DNA from: Acridotheres tristis | Taxonomy: Eukaryota; Chordata; Aves; Passeriformes; Sturnidae | Length of the DNA: 64,000 nt | Direction of reading: 5' to 3' | NCBI GenBank assembly: GCA_037013685.1 | Contig: CM072894.1 | Span: forward strand, 3,846,841-3,910,840 | Part shown: positions 11,211-25,700 of the stretch, in pieces | Numbering within the stretch: the stretch's first letter is position 1 | How the letters are laid out: each line of letters starts with the position of its first letter | Position numbers and translations under genes: made by a program | Notes under the pieces: model-generated | Seen by the model: the letters and a program-made list of their open reading frames with translations, nothing else | The model's database searches: none | Told to the model about the DNA's origin: nothing

Positions 11211-14200
11211 AAATTCATGGCACTGCTGACATTTCAGGGGGCTGTTTTAATTGCTTTGGAGTACAAAATTAAATCTGAATTTTAAGAGGGAGAAGGGGAA
11301 TTCTGTGTGGAAGCTACTTTTTGTAGATTTTGAGTATTTTCTCATGATCTTTTTTTAATTGTTCATCATTGTGTACTGTGCAGTGAAAAGAATGCCGAGA
11401 GAGCTGTTGGTACTAGAAATCGCCTTGGATTGGTTCTTATGACCAAATGCCTTTTCTTTGTGGCCTTTGCACCAGAAATGTCGTGGTAGATTGCTTCTAA
11501 TTTTGGTTTCTGGCCTAGAAACCTCACGAGTGTGCCAAAATCAGTATTAAGCAAAAAGCATTGAAGTGTCACATACTATAGTTGTAGCTTTCTTGTTTTA
11601 AAAGGGCTGTCTTGGGTGGTAATGAGATGGATTGCAGATCACCCTGGGCTGAAGCAAGAACACACTCATTTTTCAAAATGAGTGTATGTATATATAAGGG
11701 AGAAGGAAAAAATGGGTTGTTTTATGGGGTTTTTATTACCTAAAAACCTCCAGTCATAAATAATGGGTATGGTATTTGATCCAGGAGTGTGTAGGAAGTA
11801 GGAATCAATGTGAACTTCATTCTGGAACTGCATCCTGTGAGTTCTCCCTCTCTGTAATACATAAATGCAGAGTATTGCAGAACTCTGAGTTCCCTGCACA
11901 ACTGCCCTCTCCTCTCCCTCTTTCTGTATTGGTAGATATGAGTTGCTCTTTCTTCTTGTTGATATAAATAAACCAAAGAAAATGGTAACAATTGATTTGA
12001 AAGGGTTTCAAGGTGTCATATTTGATTTATATATTTGATGGAAGGCATGGGCTTGCATCCTTTGGACTTTTATCAGAGCTTATGATGTTTTGGTTTGTGG
12101 GAGGGTTTTGAGCAGTGGTATTTACTCTTGGGATAAAGCAGAGCACAGAATTGTTCATACAGCCAGGAACTGATCCAGCAATTTATGAAGGTAGCAACAC
12201 TGGCATGTGTAAGTGCATTTCATCCAGTCCTTTTGTTACAGCAACAGTAACATCTTAAACTGGAGAGGTTTTGGCAGAGGCTTCTTTATTTTGTTGTTAT
12301 TTCTCTATTTGTTTTTAATGACAACCTCTGGCACTCTGACAGATGCCTTCTGTTTGCTATTCCAGAGCAGGCATGGCCCTTGAGAGCTTGGCAAGACAAG
12401 AAAGGGAGTATGTGACAGGTGCTAGAGCAAAGGACATCATATCTGTACCGAGAGTATCTCTACAATATGAATCCTCTAGAGAAGCAAAGCTTTGGAAAAG
12501 ACCACTTGCCTGCCTTAACCAAAAATGGGCATTTAAGCTCATGCCAGAGGCTGTTGTCCTAAATAGACTAGTGCTTGTGTCTTCTCATGTCATTTTCCAT
12601 TCCCAACAACTTTTAAATTAGGTCCAATCTATTTATCTTTTTTCTTTTTCCCTTGCTTAGACTTTTTAGAGGAATGATTTTTCATTCTTCTCCGACAGCT
12701 GAGTTGGAAATGGACTTTTGAAGGATGATGGTCCTGTCAGTGATGGAGAAATATGGAGTGTCAGGGTATGATGAAATATCTTGCAGTCACTCTGGCTTTC
12801 TCTGTGGGAAGCTGGCTAGAGGCCGATTGCAGAAATCCCTGCAATTGGCCTCATCACTCGCAATGAGTGAAAGCTCCCACCCTGAGAGGAGGCACCAGGG
12901 CAGCAGTCAGCAGGTGTGGCTTAAAATCTGTCAGAAATGAAAAAAAAAGAAATGCATGCTTCCATAGGGTTGTGGTCAGAAAAGAGAACTTGGATTCACT
13001 GAGAAGAGGGGACACTTTCCAGTGGCCTCATTTTGACTTCTAAACCCACCAGTGCAATTCTCCACCTGCCCCAGATCTCAGTGGTTCTGAAATTCTGGTT
13101 TGCCAACTGATGGCCACTGAACATGCAGCAAGGACTTTTAGAGAGAGGCAGCTGGAATTTCCTGTAAGTTTCCTGTCCCATAAACTTGCAGACTCTCTGG
13201 GATTGATCATCTGGAATTTTGACTGCTGTGTGTATAAAGAGATGAAATCCCTATAAAAGGAGCCACATTTAGTAAACTGAAACAAACTGAAATCCAAAGA
13301 ATCCAACTCTTTTGTGACATAATAACATGCCACCTAGACCCTTTCTAGGTTTTTCTCATTGATTATAGACATTATCTGCTTCATTAATTTAAGTACTGTT
13401 ATTGTATCAATCAAGTACTTTTCCAGTTCCTAATTGCCAGGCTGGGAGCTGATAACTAAGTTATCTTGGCCAAGAAACAGCTCAGGAATGACAGTTATTT
13501 GGGTATTAATTAATTTTCCTAAAGGCCTTGATTAATTTAAAATCCACACGAGTCTCTTGTATTTTTATTTGCCTTTTTGAGCATTTGATTGGCCTTTTAA
13601 TGGGTCACTCCATTTTGTACTAGGAAGCAATATGTTAATAATATACATGAGCACTGATATTCTGCAAATAAAAAGCTCAGTAGTGACAGGAATATTTTCA
13701 AGTCACCCAGGATGGTTTTTTATTTGTTTCAAATGAAAATATTTTAAAGAGCAATTCAGTCGAATTAACACAATAGGTGTTTCTGCAGCAGGTGCTGATA
13801 AAACCATTGCAGTTAAATCTAGTTGCTGTTTGAATGGCATGGTGGCTGCTTGTGCTGCTCATGGCATTCATTTCTGGTCCTTGGCAGAAACACTCATAGG
13901 CCATAGTGGGCAGTGAGAGACATTTCAGGGCATCCACATGGATTTTTCTGGTGATACACAAGGAATTCACATGTGCAAACAATCACAGCAAACACATGAA
14001 AACCGTTGACAGCAACAGTAAAACATGTTTGTAGTCTTTGACAAATAAATCTCACTTGCATGGAGAGTGAAGAAACTCAAAGCCTACAGTTAATTTTTCA
14101 TTACAAGTTTCACCCCTTACATACCACCAAAAGCCACACTCAGGCCAAAATATTGACTGTAATAATTTGTATAATTAGGCCAGGCTTTGGTTGTTACAGC

Positions 14201-14778
14201 TGTTAGTGCAGTGCCATGTAAGACTGGATGTGTTTTATTTAGAAGGATGCTGACACATACACAAGTTTTTCTAGCAATTCATCAGTCCAAAGCACGAGGT
14301 TAATTACACAATGTATCAACAAACAAACAGGAACTTCTCAAGTCAGTACATCTTTCTGCAAATCCAGAGCTAAGTAAAAAGTTAAATAAAAGTTCCTTCT
14401 CTCTTTAATATGTATTTTTTTCAAGCAGTGAGAGAGAAGCCCAGAAAAAGTTCATGTTAACATCCAGGCCAGTTTCTGCTGTCTGACACAAGAGCCAGGC
14501 AGTGAATTCACCCTGAGTAAAGTTTGGCATAACCTTCAGCCAGGGGAAGCACATGAAAGCTCTCAGGGCAGGTCTGCTTTTTAGTTCAGTGTCTTGCTTG
14601 CTCAGGCAAAGAATATTGGTTATTTAATGAACAGTTCAAAGTTATTGGAAAAAATTCTGAGGGACAGAACAGCATGTTTTTGGTATCCCTTATTTATAGA
14701 GCCCTATCTGCTCTCCAGCTTCTCTGCATCCAGGATACTTGCATTGAATTCATTTCTGAGCTAGGTATTACTGGAGGA

Positions 14779-14828
14779 ATAATAATAATAATAGTAATAA
14801 TAATATTAATGATAATTATAATAATAAA
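14779..14828. repeat. Imperfect (AAT)n repeat
   Basis: AATAATAATAATAATAGTAA, continuing with interruptions to ATAATAATAAAG. A degenerate trinucleotide microsatellite. Confidence 0.9.
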
Positions 14829-15663
14829 GCATAGTGTACCTCAGAGGGAAAAAAAATCATCATGAAGTTGCCTGTATGGAACCCAGTTCTGTATTTTGTG
14901 GCATAATGGCACGTGCTGCTGATAATCAAAACTTCCCTCCATCAGTGGGACGTGGGTTTATAATTTTCTGATAGGCACAGTCGGTTGTGTATCTGTGTTC
15001 ATGGCTGATTGATAGCCCACTTTAACAGCTGTACCAAGGGAAATGCTTTTGCCTATGGTGGCTTCTTCTTTATTGGATTTTTAAGATACAAATTTAATAA
15101 ATCTCAGTTTTAATTAACAAAGTAAATATAAAACTGAGTTATGGGTTTAAAGGGAAAATGTACAGGAACCCCATGACTGCACAGATCTGATTTTTTTTCT
15201 TTTGGCCTTGAGACATGTTTAGTCTTCTGTTTATTCTTGTCTGGCAGAAACATTTCATATGGTAGGAAAGGTTAATTATTTCTGAAGAGAAATCAAAATC
15301 ACTGAAGAAAAAAATCCTTAATTTTTTACTTATAGGTGGTTGTTTATTATCTTAAGGTTGTTCTGTGTATTTGATGTGCAGCCATATTATTCTTCTGTTG
15401 TATTTTAAAAGAGTGCAGTGAGTATCTTTATGGGGCTTTTTCCTTAACAGAGATTTCTTTAGATGCCCCTAAATCCCTAATATGCATCTGGCAGGTTTAA
15501 TTTTAATTTACAGTGAGGGTGTGCTCCCTGTGGCCTGCTGGCACTGCTGTGCTGGGGAGAAGCAGCTGGTGTCTAGTGCTTGCTTTCCTCTGCTCGACCA
15601 GCTATCATCTCTGTGGCAAAGTTAGGCCTAACTTAAAGTTCAGGTTCAAACTGAACAGAGGAG

Positions 15664-16504
15664 TGTCTTGGTTTTAAAGACAGGTGTCTGCTAAGAAAGG
15701 CAGCCTCTCCTGAAATGGAAAATGTAAACCCCCTCCCTCCAAATTATTATAATTTTGAAATTACGGGGCTCTCAGGCAAAGGTATGGGAATAGGAATAAC
15801 AGTTCTTTACTAGGAAAAATTAAAGTAGAAATACAATATTACAAAAAACAAACCCAAAACACTGCCAGAGTCAGAATCCAACCTGACACCCCATCAGTCA
15901 GTCAGGGTGTTGGTGCAGTCCCATTAAATGGTGGCTGCATCCTCCTGCAGTGACAGATGTGGTTCTGGTGGAGCAGTGCTCCTGGAGAAGGTGCAGTTTT
16001 CCTCCAAAGGTCCAGTGATGATGTAGAAGGGTCTGGTTTTCCTCTGGAATCCAGTGGGAAAAGGCTGCTCTGATGTTCCAAATCTCAGTTTTTATCTAGG
16101 TAGGAAAGGCTTGGCTCCTCCCCCTGGCTGGAGCATCTCCCAATGGGATGATGGAATTTTATCAGTCATGCACTGGGACCCGATGGGATGATGGAATTTT
16201 ATCAGTCATGCACTGGGACCCGATGGGATGATGGAATTTTATCAGTCATGCACTGGGACCCGATGGGATGATGGAATTTTATCAGTCAGGCACTGGGACC
16301 CGATGGGATGATGGAATTTTATCAGTCATGCACTGGGACCCGATGGGATGATGGAATTTTATCAGTCAGGCACTGGGACCCGATGGGATGATGGAATTTT
16401 ATCAGTCAGGCACTGGAACTCAATGGCCATTAACAGGAGAGATCTCCTGGAGGAAGGATGGGTTGTGGAAAAGATAAAGAACACTGCCCCACCTGGTTTC
16501 AACA
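15664..16504 (-). mobile_element. Solo LTR of an endogenous retrovirus, with U3 tandem repeats
   Basis: Bounded by TG and CA: on the + strand it starts TGTCTTGGTTTTAAAGACAG and ends TTTCAACA. Orientation is inferred as minus. There a TATA-like TAGATAAAAA (complement of 16089-16098) lies after a C-rich block, and a possible AGTAAA polyadenylation variant lies at about 15804-15809. The internal segment around 15750-15860 (GAACTGTTATTCCTATTCCC on the minus strand) resembles LTRs I recall from songbirds. Seven 40-bp repeats occupy the presumed U3. No gag, pol or env remains next to it, so it is a solo LTR. No clear target-site duplication was seen (flanks aggag and gctgg), so the boundaries may be off by a few bases. 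Confidence 0.65.
16141..16420. repeat. 40-bp minisatellite, seven copies
   Basis: Seven head-to-tail units of exactly 40 bp, starting at 16141, 16181, 16221, 16261, 16301, 16341 and 16381. The copies are nearly identical. The main variable site is position 29 (CATG or CAGG), which reads T,T,T,G,T,G,G along the array. The first unit begins CAATGGG where the others have CGATGGG, and the last ends in CACTGGAACT. Each unit has TTATCA, which on the minus strand is a GATA-type site TGATAA. The array lies in the U3 side of the LTR, upstream of its TATA-like box. Confidence 0.97.
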
Positions 16505-19500
16505 GCTGGTGATAGAATACAAACTTTTGGTCACATTCTGTATTGCAACCTAAGATAAGGAGGAATATTGCTTGTTATTTGCAAAAATTCCTCAGCAATC
16601 CTAAGATCCCCCGGGAAGTACCTAGCAGCTTTTGGGTGAAAAATAACCAAATATCTATAACGTGCAGACTGGAGTTGGCAACACACATGCAGCCTGTGCA
16701 GTGGCCCAGTGGGAGCTTTGTTGAACAGCTGAAGGGTATTAAGCTAGAAGGGTTAGAAGGGTTAGCTTTGCTTTCCAAAAGAAAGTGTCTTACAAACACC
16801 CAAACCTGTAATTAAGTCCATAATTACTAGGATGGTTTTTAAGTGGATGTTGGTCCAATTCATGTGAGAGTATGTGCTCTTCCCAAAAAGCACAGGTACC
16901 AGCAGGGTCATTTCCAGAGATCACTCAGACAAAATGAGGAGACAGCCTCTAAGAAGGTGTGGGGAGGGTAGTTTGGGAACCTTTTTATTTTCCTCCCCTG
17001 TCACAGTGTTCATGGAATTGGTTATTTTCTCTGAGCACCCACCCAGGTGTTCAGCGTGTGTGGGACTGTGCCTGGGAGACTGGCTGGTAAATTTGACAGG
17101 CTTTTTATTATCTTTATTTTCATTTAAACATTGACATCACATCTCATTGCCTTCTCTTGGCTGTAATTAAAGATCCTGTGGAATTAAGAAGCATTAAATT
17201 CCTTGAGATTTCAGCCTTGGGAATTTGCCCAGAGGCACATAGCTTACAGGCCTTCACTAGGCTTCACTTTCCTGGAGTCACCTCCCCCTCCCCTGCTTCA
17301 TCCAAGCTTTTGTAAAAAGGAGCCATCTTTTCAATTTTGCTAATTAATTGCTCTTGCCAGCCAACAGATGTTTTGTAGCCTTTGAAGACCAGGCATAGCA
17401 AGGTTTATAACTTCTGCAGCCTTATGCTGCCTATGCAATTTGAACAAGGACTCCTGAAGCTCAAGAGAAAGACAGATTTTTAAAGACAAATAAAGAGTTA
17501 CAATAATTCAAAGAACACCATCCCTCCCTATATTGGATTGGATGCATAATCCTATCCCTTTACCAATATTTTTTAAATTCTGGATATGGTGCTCCATGGA
17601 CTCCATAGAATCACTTAATTGTTTATAATTTGTGATCTTCTAAAGGCTATGGTAAGAGAAGCCACAAAGGTGACCTTGGGCAGTGCAGGGGAAGAGATTC
17701 AGGCTTGAATCTGACTTAGCTGAGCCCTGAGGCTGGGAGAGGAGCTGCTTTGCTTGTCCCTCAGCAGCTCTGCTCACACCCCATGGGCTGTTCGACTGCT
17801 CCCCCTGCTTTGTGTAGAGCTCTCTGGGAAGGCCTTCAGCAAAAAAAATTACCAAGACTTGTTCTTATTGCTAAGGATAGCAGTTAGTACAGCAGAATTG
17901 GTGGGTCAGGGCACTTGATCTTCCCTCCTGTTGTCTACATTATTAAAAATGATCTCACTGAAACAAACACCATCAATCAGTGCCAGCTGCAGTTTAGCAG
18001 GAATGTAGACAAGGACAAACCACACATTTGCTGCCTGCAGAGAGAGACTGTTTGGGCTGGTTTAACTGCAGTAAAACACTGGAAGCAGCAAACTGACCCT
18101 TTTGCCAGGAAGAATATATATATTCTGCTATCAAATATGAATAGGAAGGCAAACTACACTCCTGGATATAAAACAGGAATGAGTCAGAAAATGCCACTAC
18201 TGAGAGCTGGGTATGTCCTGTTAGTGGAGACATAGATCTCATTGCAGTTTTACTTCCATGTCACAACAGGTCACAGCATCTCTCCTGATCTCTCCTGATC
18301 CTGATCTACTGCAGCATCACTGAGAGCAGTTTTGGTTCACTGCAATTCCTCTGCTGGGGCGTCTTGGGAGAATGCTTGTAACCATCAAAATATTGACAGA
18401 AGGAAAGAAAGAAGAGAGTTTTTGCTGTTGCTTTTAAAAAGCCAGAATGGAGGGTGAGATGTTGTTAAAATTAGGATTGGTGGAGGATGAGAAGGGCTCC
18501 TATTTAAGAGCAGCCAGAAGAACTAGGGAACACTTAAGGAGAGTGATGGTGGTCTTAAAACAGTGAATGCACTCCCGCTCCTTCTCCACTGACCCTGGTG
18601 TTGCTATGTTGTTTTCCCTGACATGTTCTCACCTCCTCCTCTTCTCTGGATAGAAGAAAAAAACTGTGTCCCACTTTGTTTTGATTTTCTTCTGAAATAT
18701 GCTATCACAGAGGGGTCACCAAGCTCTCTAACTGGCCCAGCCTTGGCCAGCAGCAGGTCCATCTTCAGAGCCATCAGGGATTGGCTCTGCTGGACATGGT
18801 GGAAGCTTCCAGCAGCTTCTCATAGAAGCCACATCTGTGGCCGCCCTGCTACCAAAAACCAGGCCAAGCAAAACCACCACAAAGTTTAAAGAAAATTAGC
18901 CTGAATTCTGGATTAGTTTTACATAGCAGCCACATTTTAGTGGGCTCCACTGTTTCGCTGTTACCTCATGACACATGCACAGAAAACAGCCATAATAAGG
19001 TCAAAAAGGTGTGGTCAAATATGACCATGACAGAAAGCGTGAGTTTAGGGGATGGAGAACTGTTAGCAGACATTACTGTGTTACCACAGGGTCTGTGGCT
19101 CAGCTGCATAGACAGGTTCCCTGACACCCCATCAGGTCTGAAACCTGATTGAAATGTGCATTCAAAAGCAAGAAGCAGGACTGACAGAGACCTCTTGGCC
19201 ATTATGGCAGTTAAATAGGAGTTGGGATAGTAGAGGCTCAGACCTTCTTAAACCTATGAGCTTACAAAGAAGGCCTTGCTGATGACTGTGATTAACATGC
19301 ATGTCCCTCACTTTGCAGGCCTTCTTTTGGTAATCTGGCTGTCCTCAGCCACACCACTGTGAGGGCAAATGCAATCCAAGGTCTTCCACATTGTAGGAGC
19401 TAAGGAAGAGTCCCTCCACAGTCCTCTGTGCAGGAGGAGGATTTTCATGTCATTCGCCCAGTTTCTGCATAGGAGAGCCAGGCAAAGGCAGAGGCACCTC

Positions 19501-22312
19501 CTACCTCAGACAAATTTCAATTAAAATTCCTCTTTGAAGAGTCAGCACTGTATCTCAGGAGAGGTTAACAGCATGGCATAGAAATGTGAGAGCATACTTG
19601 AACAGATCCCATCCAGAAATTTTAAGCTCAGCAGACACAGACTCCTCTTTCGAGCCCAGAGAAAAGATTAGTTGGGTTATGCAATTGCTGGAGCTGGCAT
19701 AAAACCAGCTGCATGCCAATTACTAGCCTGTATGCAAATACTTGTACTGAAATTCAGGATGCAGCTGGACGTGGGTCTGGGCACCCTTCCAGAATTATTC
19801 CAAGCCCACATTATGACAGTTTTGAAAGAGAAGGGCTCTATGGAGCCAGTAATTTTTTACAGCCTTTCAGAAAAATGGAGGAAAGTACCACTACATCCAG
19901 ATCTTGACAATTTTTTCAAAGAGAGAAGGAATTTCTGCCTGTTGATGCCAATCAGGATGTACTTGAGGCACTTGCACTCCAAGACAGAAGGCCATCAGTC
20001 TGTTTGCCAAGTTTAAGGCCTGAGTGCCAGATGTGCTTGGGATAGAAAGCAGCCTGCTTGGTTTGTCAGGGGCTGTATGAAAGGAGTTGATAATGCCAGA
20101 AGAGCACAGATAATGCCAGAGCTGAAGCTCTTGGGGGTGCTGCAGGGAAGCCCTGCTGCCTTCAGATGCCTCTGCTGAGGTTTCTGCTCCTGCTGCTGCC
20201 TGACTTCCATGTGGAAAGCTGGCCTGGATGCAGCAGCAATGCCAAACTGCCATGCAGCATTTACTCCCATAGAAAGAGCTGAAGCCAGGAGAAAAGGGAC
20301 ATGGCAGTCTCACAATTACATACCTCAGCTGATGGAAGGGACAGACTGAGAGCTGCCACCAGCATATATGAAATGTTATGTGATCATTTGATCAAAATAT
20401 TACATAGCAAATGTCCTGGAAAGGAGAGGCTTTTAAATGCTTGGGTCTGTTTCTTGGCAATACAAAAATGAATCAGTCAAAGAATGCAGCTTCATCCTGG
20501 CTGAAGAAATGAGATGAATATCCTGTGAGGAGAGAACTTTGTGACAACTTCAGGAGGAAAAAAATCAAAATAAGTTCTCTCAGTGGCATTTCTCAAATTT
20601 GGCCCACAGCGATGATGTGAAATGTAAGATAGTTTTCAGAGAAGAAGTGATTTCTTAATGGGTTCTGTTTGGCTCAATAGACCTCACACCTATTACATGA
20701 ACCCGAGCATCAGTTTCCTCTTTTTCTGTCCTGGGGTAGGACTCTCTCTTCACTGCTTAGCCGTATTTCTTCAGATTCTCTTGAATGTTGTCTGCCTGTC
20801 CTTGTCATCAGGGAAGGAAGGAGGCTGGGTGAGTCCCTGGTGAAGCAGAGGGACAGGAAGGTTTAGGTTCCTGTGTCTTACAGCAGAGCTCTGAGCACTC
20901 AGAGGTGAAGGAGGATGGTTGAAGAATGCATCTGCAGTCTTACCCCCGGACACCTGGACTGGTGGCTCACTGAAGAGTTTGTGGAAATGCCCTGGAGGCA
21001 CTAGGAATGGAATGTCTGCTGGCAGTAAGTGGTGTTATAGGGCTGGCAAGTAAACACACTGCCCCTCATAGGAGCAGGAGCCACTCACCTGGAGAAACAT
21101 TCCAATCGCAGCAAAAGCTCTGGAGAAATGATGAGGAAAAATGAACGTGAAACAACTGTGGTGAGTCAGGAAAGGTGGTTTGGTTATGTGTCAGCTGATC
21201 AGTGATGCTATAGGGCATAGGTAGCATTTCAAGGGGGCACACAAAGTGACACTGAGGTCTGTTCAGCCTTCACTGAACAAATTTGGAGGGTGCCTGATGC
21301 AGAAAACAAGGGTTGTGTTGTGAAAGACACAGGCAAGGCAAGCGCTGATACAGCTGCTTTGGGTCATTACACCAGATTATGTCCTATAGGATGCTCACTG
21401 TTAAAGATAACTAGACAGCAGAAATAAATTCCAATACTAGGGTATCTGTCAGAGCCTCCAGGCTTTCTGGAGCCTGCTGGGATACCAAGGAGACCTTGTC
21501 CTTTTGGTGCACCCAGTGCACAACACATCATTGCCTCTTCTGCTCCTTTTGTGAACAGGGCAGAGGAATGATGATTTGGTTTGGATTCAGAAGGTTTTAA
21601 TGATGTTTGAATACTCGGATATCCACAGCTGGGTGTCCTGGCTGAAATCCATACTCGGAGTTGTGTTTTTTGGAACAGCTGGAAGGGAAGCACTGCCCAG
21701 GAGTGGTGTGTCCTCAGAGGACTCTGAAGAGGCACACACCAGTACCCTGCAGAACCAGCTCACCTCTTCATGAGTGTGTTCCTGTAACTGGGACACAGGT
21801 ATCCCCTTCAGGGAGGGCTGGGATAGCTGAGGATCAAGTCATGGCTGCTGTGAATGAAACGAGTGCTCATTCCTGGCTGTTGGCATACTGCTGCTCTGAC
21901 TGAGCACGAGTGTCTTCTGGGGTGAGCCAGCCATGTGTCACTCTCTCCCTAGACAGTAGTTTGAAACTCATCACTGATTCACTCCCTTGACTTAAAATTA
22001 ATGCCATTTTCTTTTTGCTGACCAAAAATCAGAAGATTGAAGGGCAGCAGTTTTGTCATTCATCTTAGTCCACATGTCCCCTTTGCATGAAATAGGGGAC
22101 AGTGACAGTGATGTAGGTTCTGTATTTCAGATACTGGAGCACTTCTTTATACATGCACTTTTAAATATATGTCATCTTCCAGGGGGGTGTTTTGTATCAC
22201 TAAATGCTTACCAGTAGGTAAAAGTTTAAAATGAAGTATGCTTTCAGACAGATTGAGAGAATGGATTGCTAATGGAATGTTGTGAGTATTGTGGTAGCAG
22301 ATGATTAATAAC

Positions 22313-22705
22313 TATAGAAGGACAAAATAATTTGAGTTGGAAGGAATAATCTGGAGGTCATCTGGTCCAATCTTCTGCTAAGAGCAAGGTAACTTCAGAC
22401 AAGAATCAGGTTGTTTATTGTTTATTAGAATCTCCAGATTAGGAGATGGTACCAATTCTCTGATTAGTCTGCTCCTGTGCTTAACCACATTCAGCTGGGA
22501 ACAAGACTTTTCTGAATTCTAATCATTGTTTCCCACCTTGCAGCTGGTGCCTGTTGCCTCTTGTCCTTGGGCACTTCTGAGAAGAGCCTGTGCTCCCCTA
22601 TAGTCTTCCTTTAGGTAAAGGAAGGCTGCAATTAGAGGTCCCTCCTCCCCAGTCATCACTTCTTCAGGCTCGTCCTGCCTCTTTCCCTGACTTGGAGCAT
22701 CCCAC
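22313..22705 (-). mobile_element. Old CR1 LINE 3' fragment
   Basis: The + strand carries GAGTTGGAAGGAATAATCTG, then GAGGTCATCTGGTCCAATC near its left end, and further right GCCTCTTGTCCTTGGGCACTT-type sequence with GAGAAGAGCCTG. Both are reverse-complement signatures of older avian CR1 3' regions. It is more diverged than the CR1 copies in intron 4. The right boundary is approximate. Confidence 0.65.
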
Positions 22706-25700
22706 AGGAAGCCCCTTAGATTGTTGCAGTTGTAGGGTTTATATCTGTTAATCTGCCTGTCAACCCCATTAATTTTATTGAGTAAACAGTGACTCAAGGC
22801 GCTTGGCTTCTAACACCAGGTTCAGAATTTGACTGGACAAAGTGAGGCAATTAGCATCTCATCCTGAAAATTATTATCCCTGTAACAGAGCCAATATATT
22901 ACAGGAAAGCTCCTCACCTGCAAAGTCAACAGGGTCAAACAGCTTTTGAAAAGCTCATGATGGGAAAAGAATGAGGTGGGTAAAGCTGTAAACAGGTTAG
23001 TGCTGCTCCTGCAGTTAGCATCTGCAAAGGAAATGGCACACCTGGGGCTGGTCAGAAGTGTTGTGTCTGCCTGGTTATTTAACGCCAAGGACGTGTAATG
23101 CTGATGGCGGGGGTGTGGTTAACAAAAGTAGCTTTGATTTGAATCTCCCTCGTCAAAGCAGAGTAATTATTGCAGAGCAGAAAGCCTCCTCTAGGGTGGA
23201 GGGGAAGGGAATGATTTAAATGTAAACCTGGGAATCAAGATCCAAGTAGGCAGGAGCTGCTGTGGTCACTGGAAGGTGGCTTAAAGGGAGAAACCACTAA
23301 GATCAGTGAATCTAGCAGGATTGGGGACAGAGACCATTTCTTCTAACACAAGCCGAGTGTATTGAATAAAAAAACCAGTGACACTTCAGAAGAGGGCTAT
23401 TTCTGATGAGCAGAAGCACATCCAAACCTGAGTTCACACCCAGGTGTTTTCTTTCCTTTTGGATGGTTGCAGGGGGTTTGTGTTGCTCACTGGATGCAGC
23501 TGTTGCTACTCTTTGTCCATGCACAGAACCCTTTGTGTCTGACACATCTTGTACAGGGTGAAATGGAGTCCAGCAGCCTCACACCGACCTGCACACACAT
23601 ACAGGCACTTCCCAAAGAAAAAAAAACAGGATCAGGGAACATGCCTTGTAACTCTGGGGTGTTCATCCCAAATAGCAGGATATTTTGCAGTGTTTTTTTC
23701 CTTTTACAGAGTTAACCAGGTAAATGATTTGGAGTCTTATTAAAATAAGCCTGCGAGAAGGAAGAATTCAAGGCATGCACAGAGAGAGGAATAATCCAAG
23801 TACAAATGTCTTCTGTGGCTGAAGCTGTTCATGAAACAGATATTCCCTGGGGGGAGATAGCTAAAAAAGAGTGGCCCAGAGCCTGTTGTCCTCTAATGAA
23901 GTAGCTAAATGTTTGCAAGGACCATGTCAGCCTGTCCTCACACACCTCTGGGGTGCGAAGGGTACCCCATCCAACTCAGTGAAAGGTAATCAAATGATCC
24001 ATTTTTATTTAAGCAGCAAAACAGGTAGCTAAGATTAAAAGATTTACTATCAGGTTCTACAGCCCAGTGTTCTTAGTTATTGAGCAGTTGGAAGTACAAA
24101 TCCACAGGCTGCACATAACACTGATTGCTTTTGATAGAAATAAAGAATATCTTGCTGTTACCATCAAGCCTTGAAACTGACTTCCAGCTAATGACCCAAA
24201 TAAACTGTACTTGAAATTGTATAATTGAGATCGAAGGCTGTCTGGGGCTTCTAGCTGGGACACAGATTCCACTTCCATGAGCTTTTGAGTATGGTCATTG
24301 AGCTGAAATGGAGAAGGTTAAAACTCTCATTTTCATTACCAAACGCCCCCCATCTCCCAATACAAATGTGACATTTCAATTTTGCACAGTCCAACTCTTC
24401 TTAAATCATCTGTATAAAAACTTCAGATCTTGATTGATGATGGATGAGCTATTGTCTCCTCAAGCACCCAGTTCTCATTACCCTTTAAGACACAGCTTAT
24501 TAATGATGGACCTGAAGTGCTTTCCCAGTGGGTCATCAGCAATGAACTATGCTGAGGGATCAAAAAATTTGGTTTGGCATGAAATTTCCAGCCTAAGCTG
24601 TTTTCAGATGATGCATTCAGCATCTTGGGTGAAACAGGAGAAGAGATCCCCATCAGCAGGGTGCTTATGGTAAAGATGCAGCACTGTCAACTTGTAAAGG
24701 TGCTTCAGCTCTAGTGAAGCTGACCTTGGAAATTCAGGTGTTGTCAACATGTGTTATATAATACATTCATGCAGGATATACCTGTATAAGGTGGGCTGAA
24801 AAGACAGCTGCTTCCTTCATAGCCAGTCAGCTTGAAAGGTGTAGATATATAGAGTGGGCTTGCCCCACGGTTTTCCCTAATTAATTCCCTCCCCTTTCCC
24901 TGCCCACTTCAGAGCTAGTTCTTTTCCCTCTCACCATGCCATCTTCCAGTTCATGGGGCTAGCTGGTTTTGTAGTACCAAAGAAGAGCTTTTAATTTTCA
25001 ACCTGGAATAGCAATAGACATTTTCTAACCATTTTGGTAACAATTTTAGAAAAGTTTTCGATTCTACAGCTCAATAGATATTTGCAACCCTCGCTGCATA
25101 TAAACACATGAGTAACATTCACTCCAGGATACATTACAGAATGAGAACATGCTTTGCCCATTTAACCCACATGAGAAATTGGATAGCAGACCATGAGGAA
25201 TTACACTGTACACAAAAAAAAAAAATCAGCTCAATAAGATGCCCTTTTAACAGATGGAAGAAGAAAAGTGGTTTCTCTCTTTGGTCTAAGCAGACACCAC
25301 ACTTGCAGAGTCCGTGTCCCTTAGCAGTGACTATATGCTTCTGGTGGCTGATAATGTGTTTTCAGTGACTCCAGTCAAACTCTGAGTCCTTTCTTGAACT
25401 TGACAGACTAAGTATGAACTGTGTGTGATGTACCTGTCTGTGTTCCTGGAACTTAAGTGTGAGATGCTTGTGTTTCTTGGTTGCCAAATATTTGTACGTT
25501 TGTATTTCTCCTGTTAGTATTGTATGGTAGGTTTCCAAAGTCTGTGGGAATGTTGCACTAGGTTTTTGAAAGCAAGAAAATAACAGCTATAACAACAGAT
25601 AATGCATTTCTGATTTAGCTTCCTGAATAAATAACCATTTAAGAGAACTTTAATGATCTGCAGATAAAAGTTCCCCACAATCATTTGAGAGTAATAAGCA

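Noticed and set aside
19672..20016. 114-codon plus-strand open frame in intron 3
   Set aside because: Looks superficially protein-like, but no motif is recognised and there are no plausible splice sites in frame.
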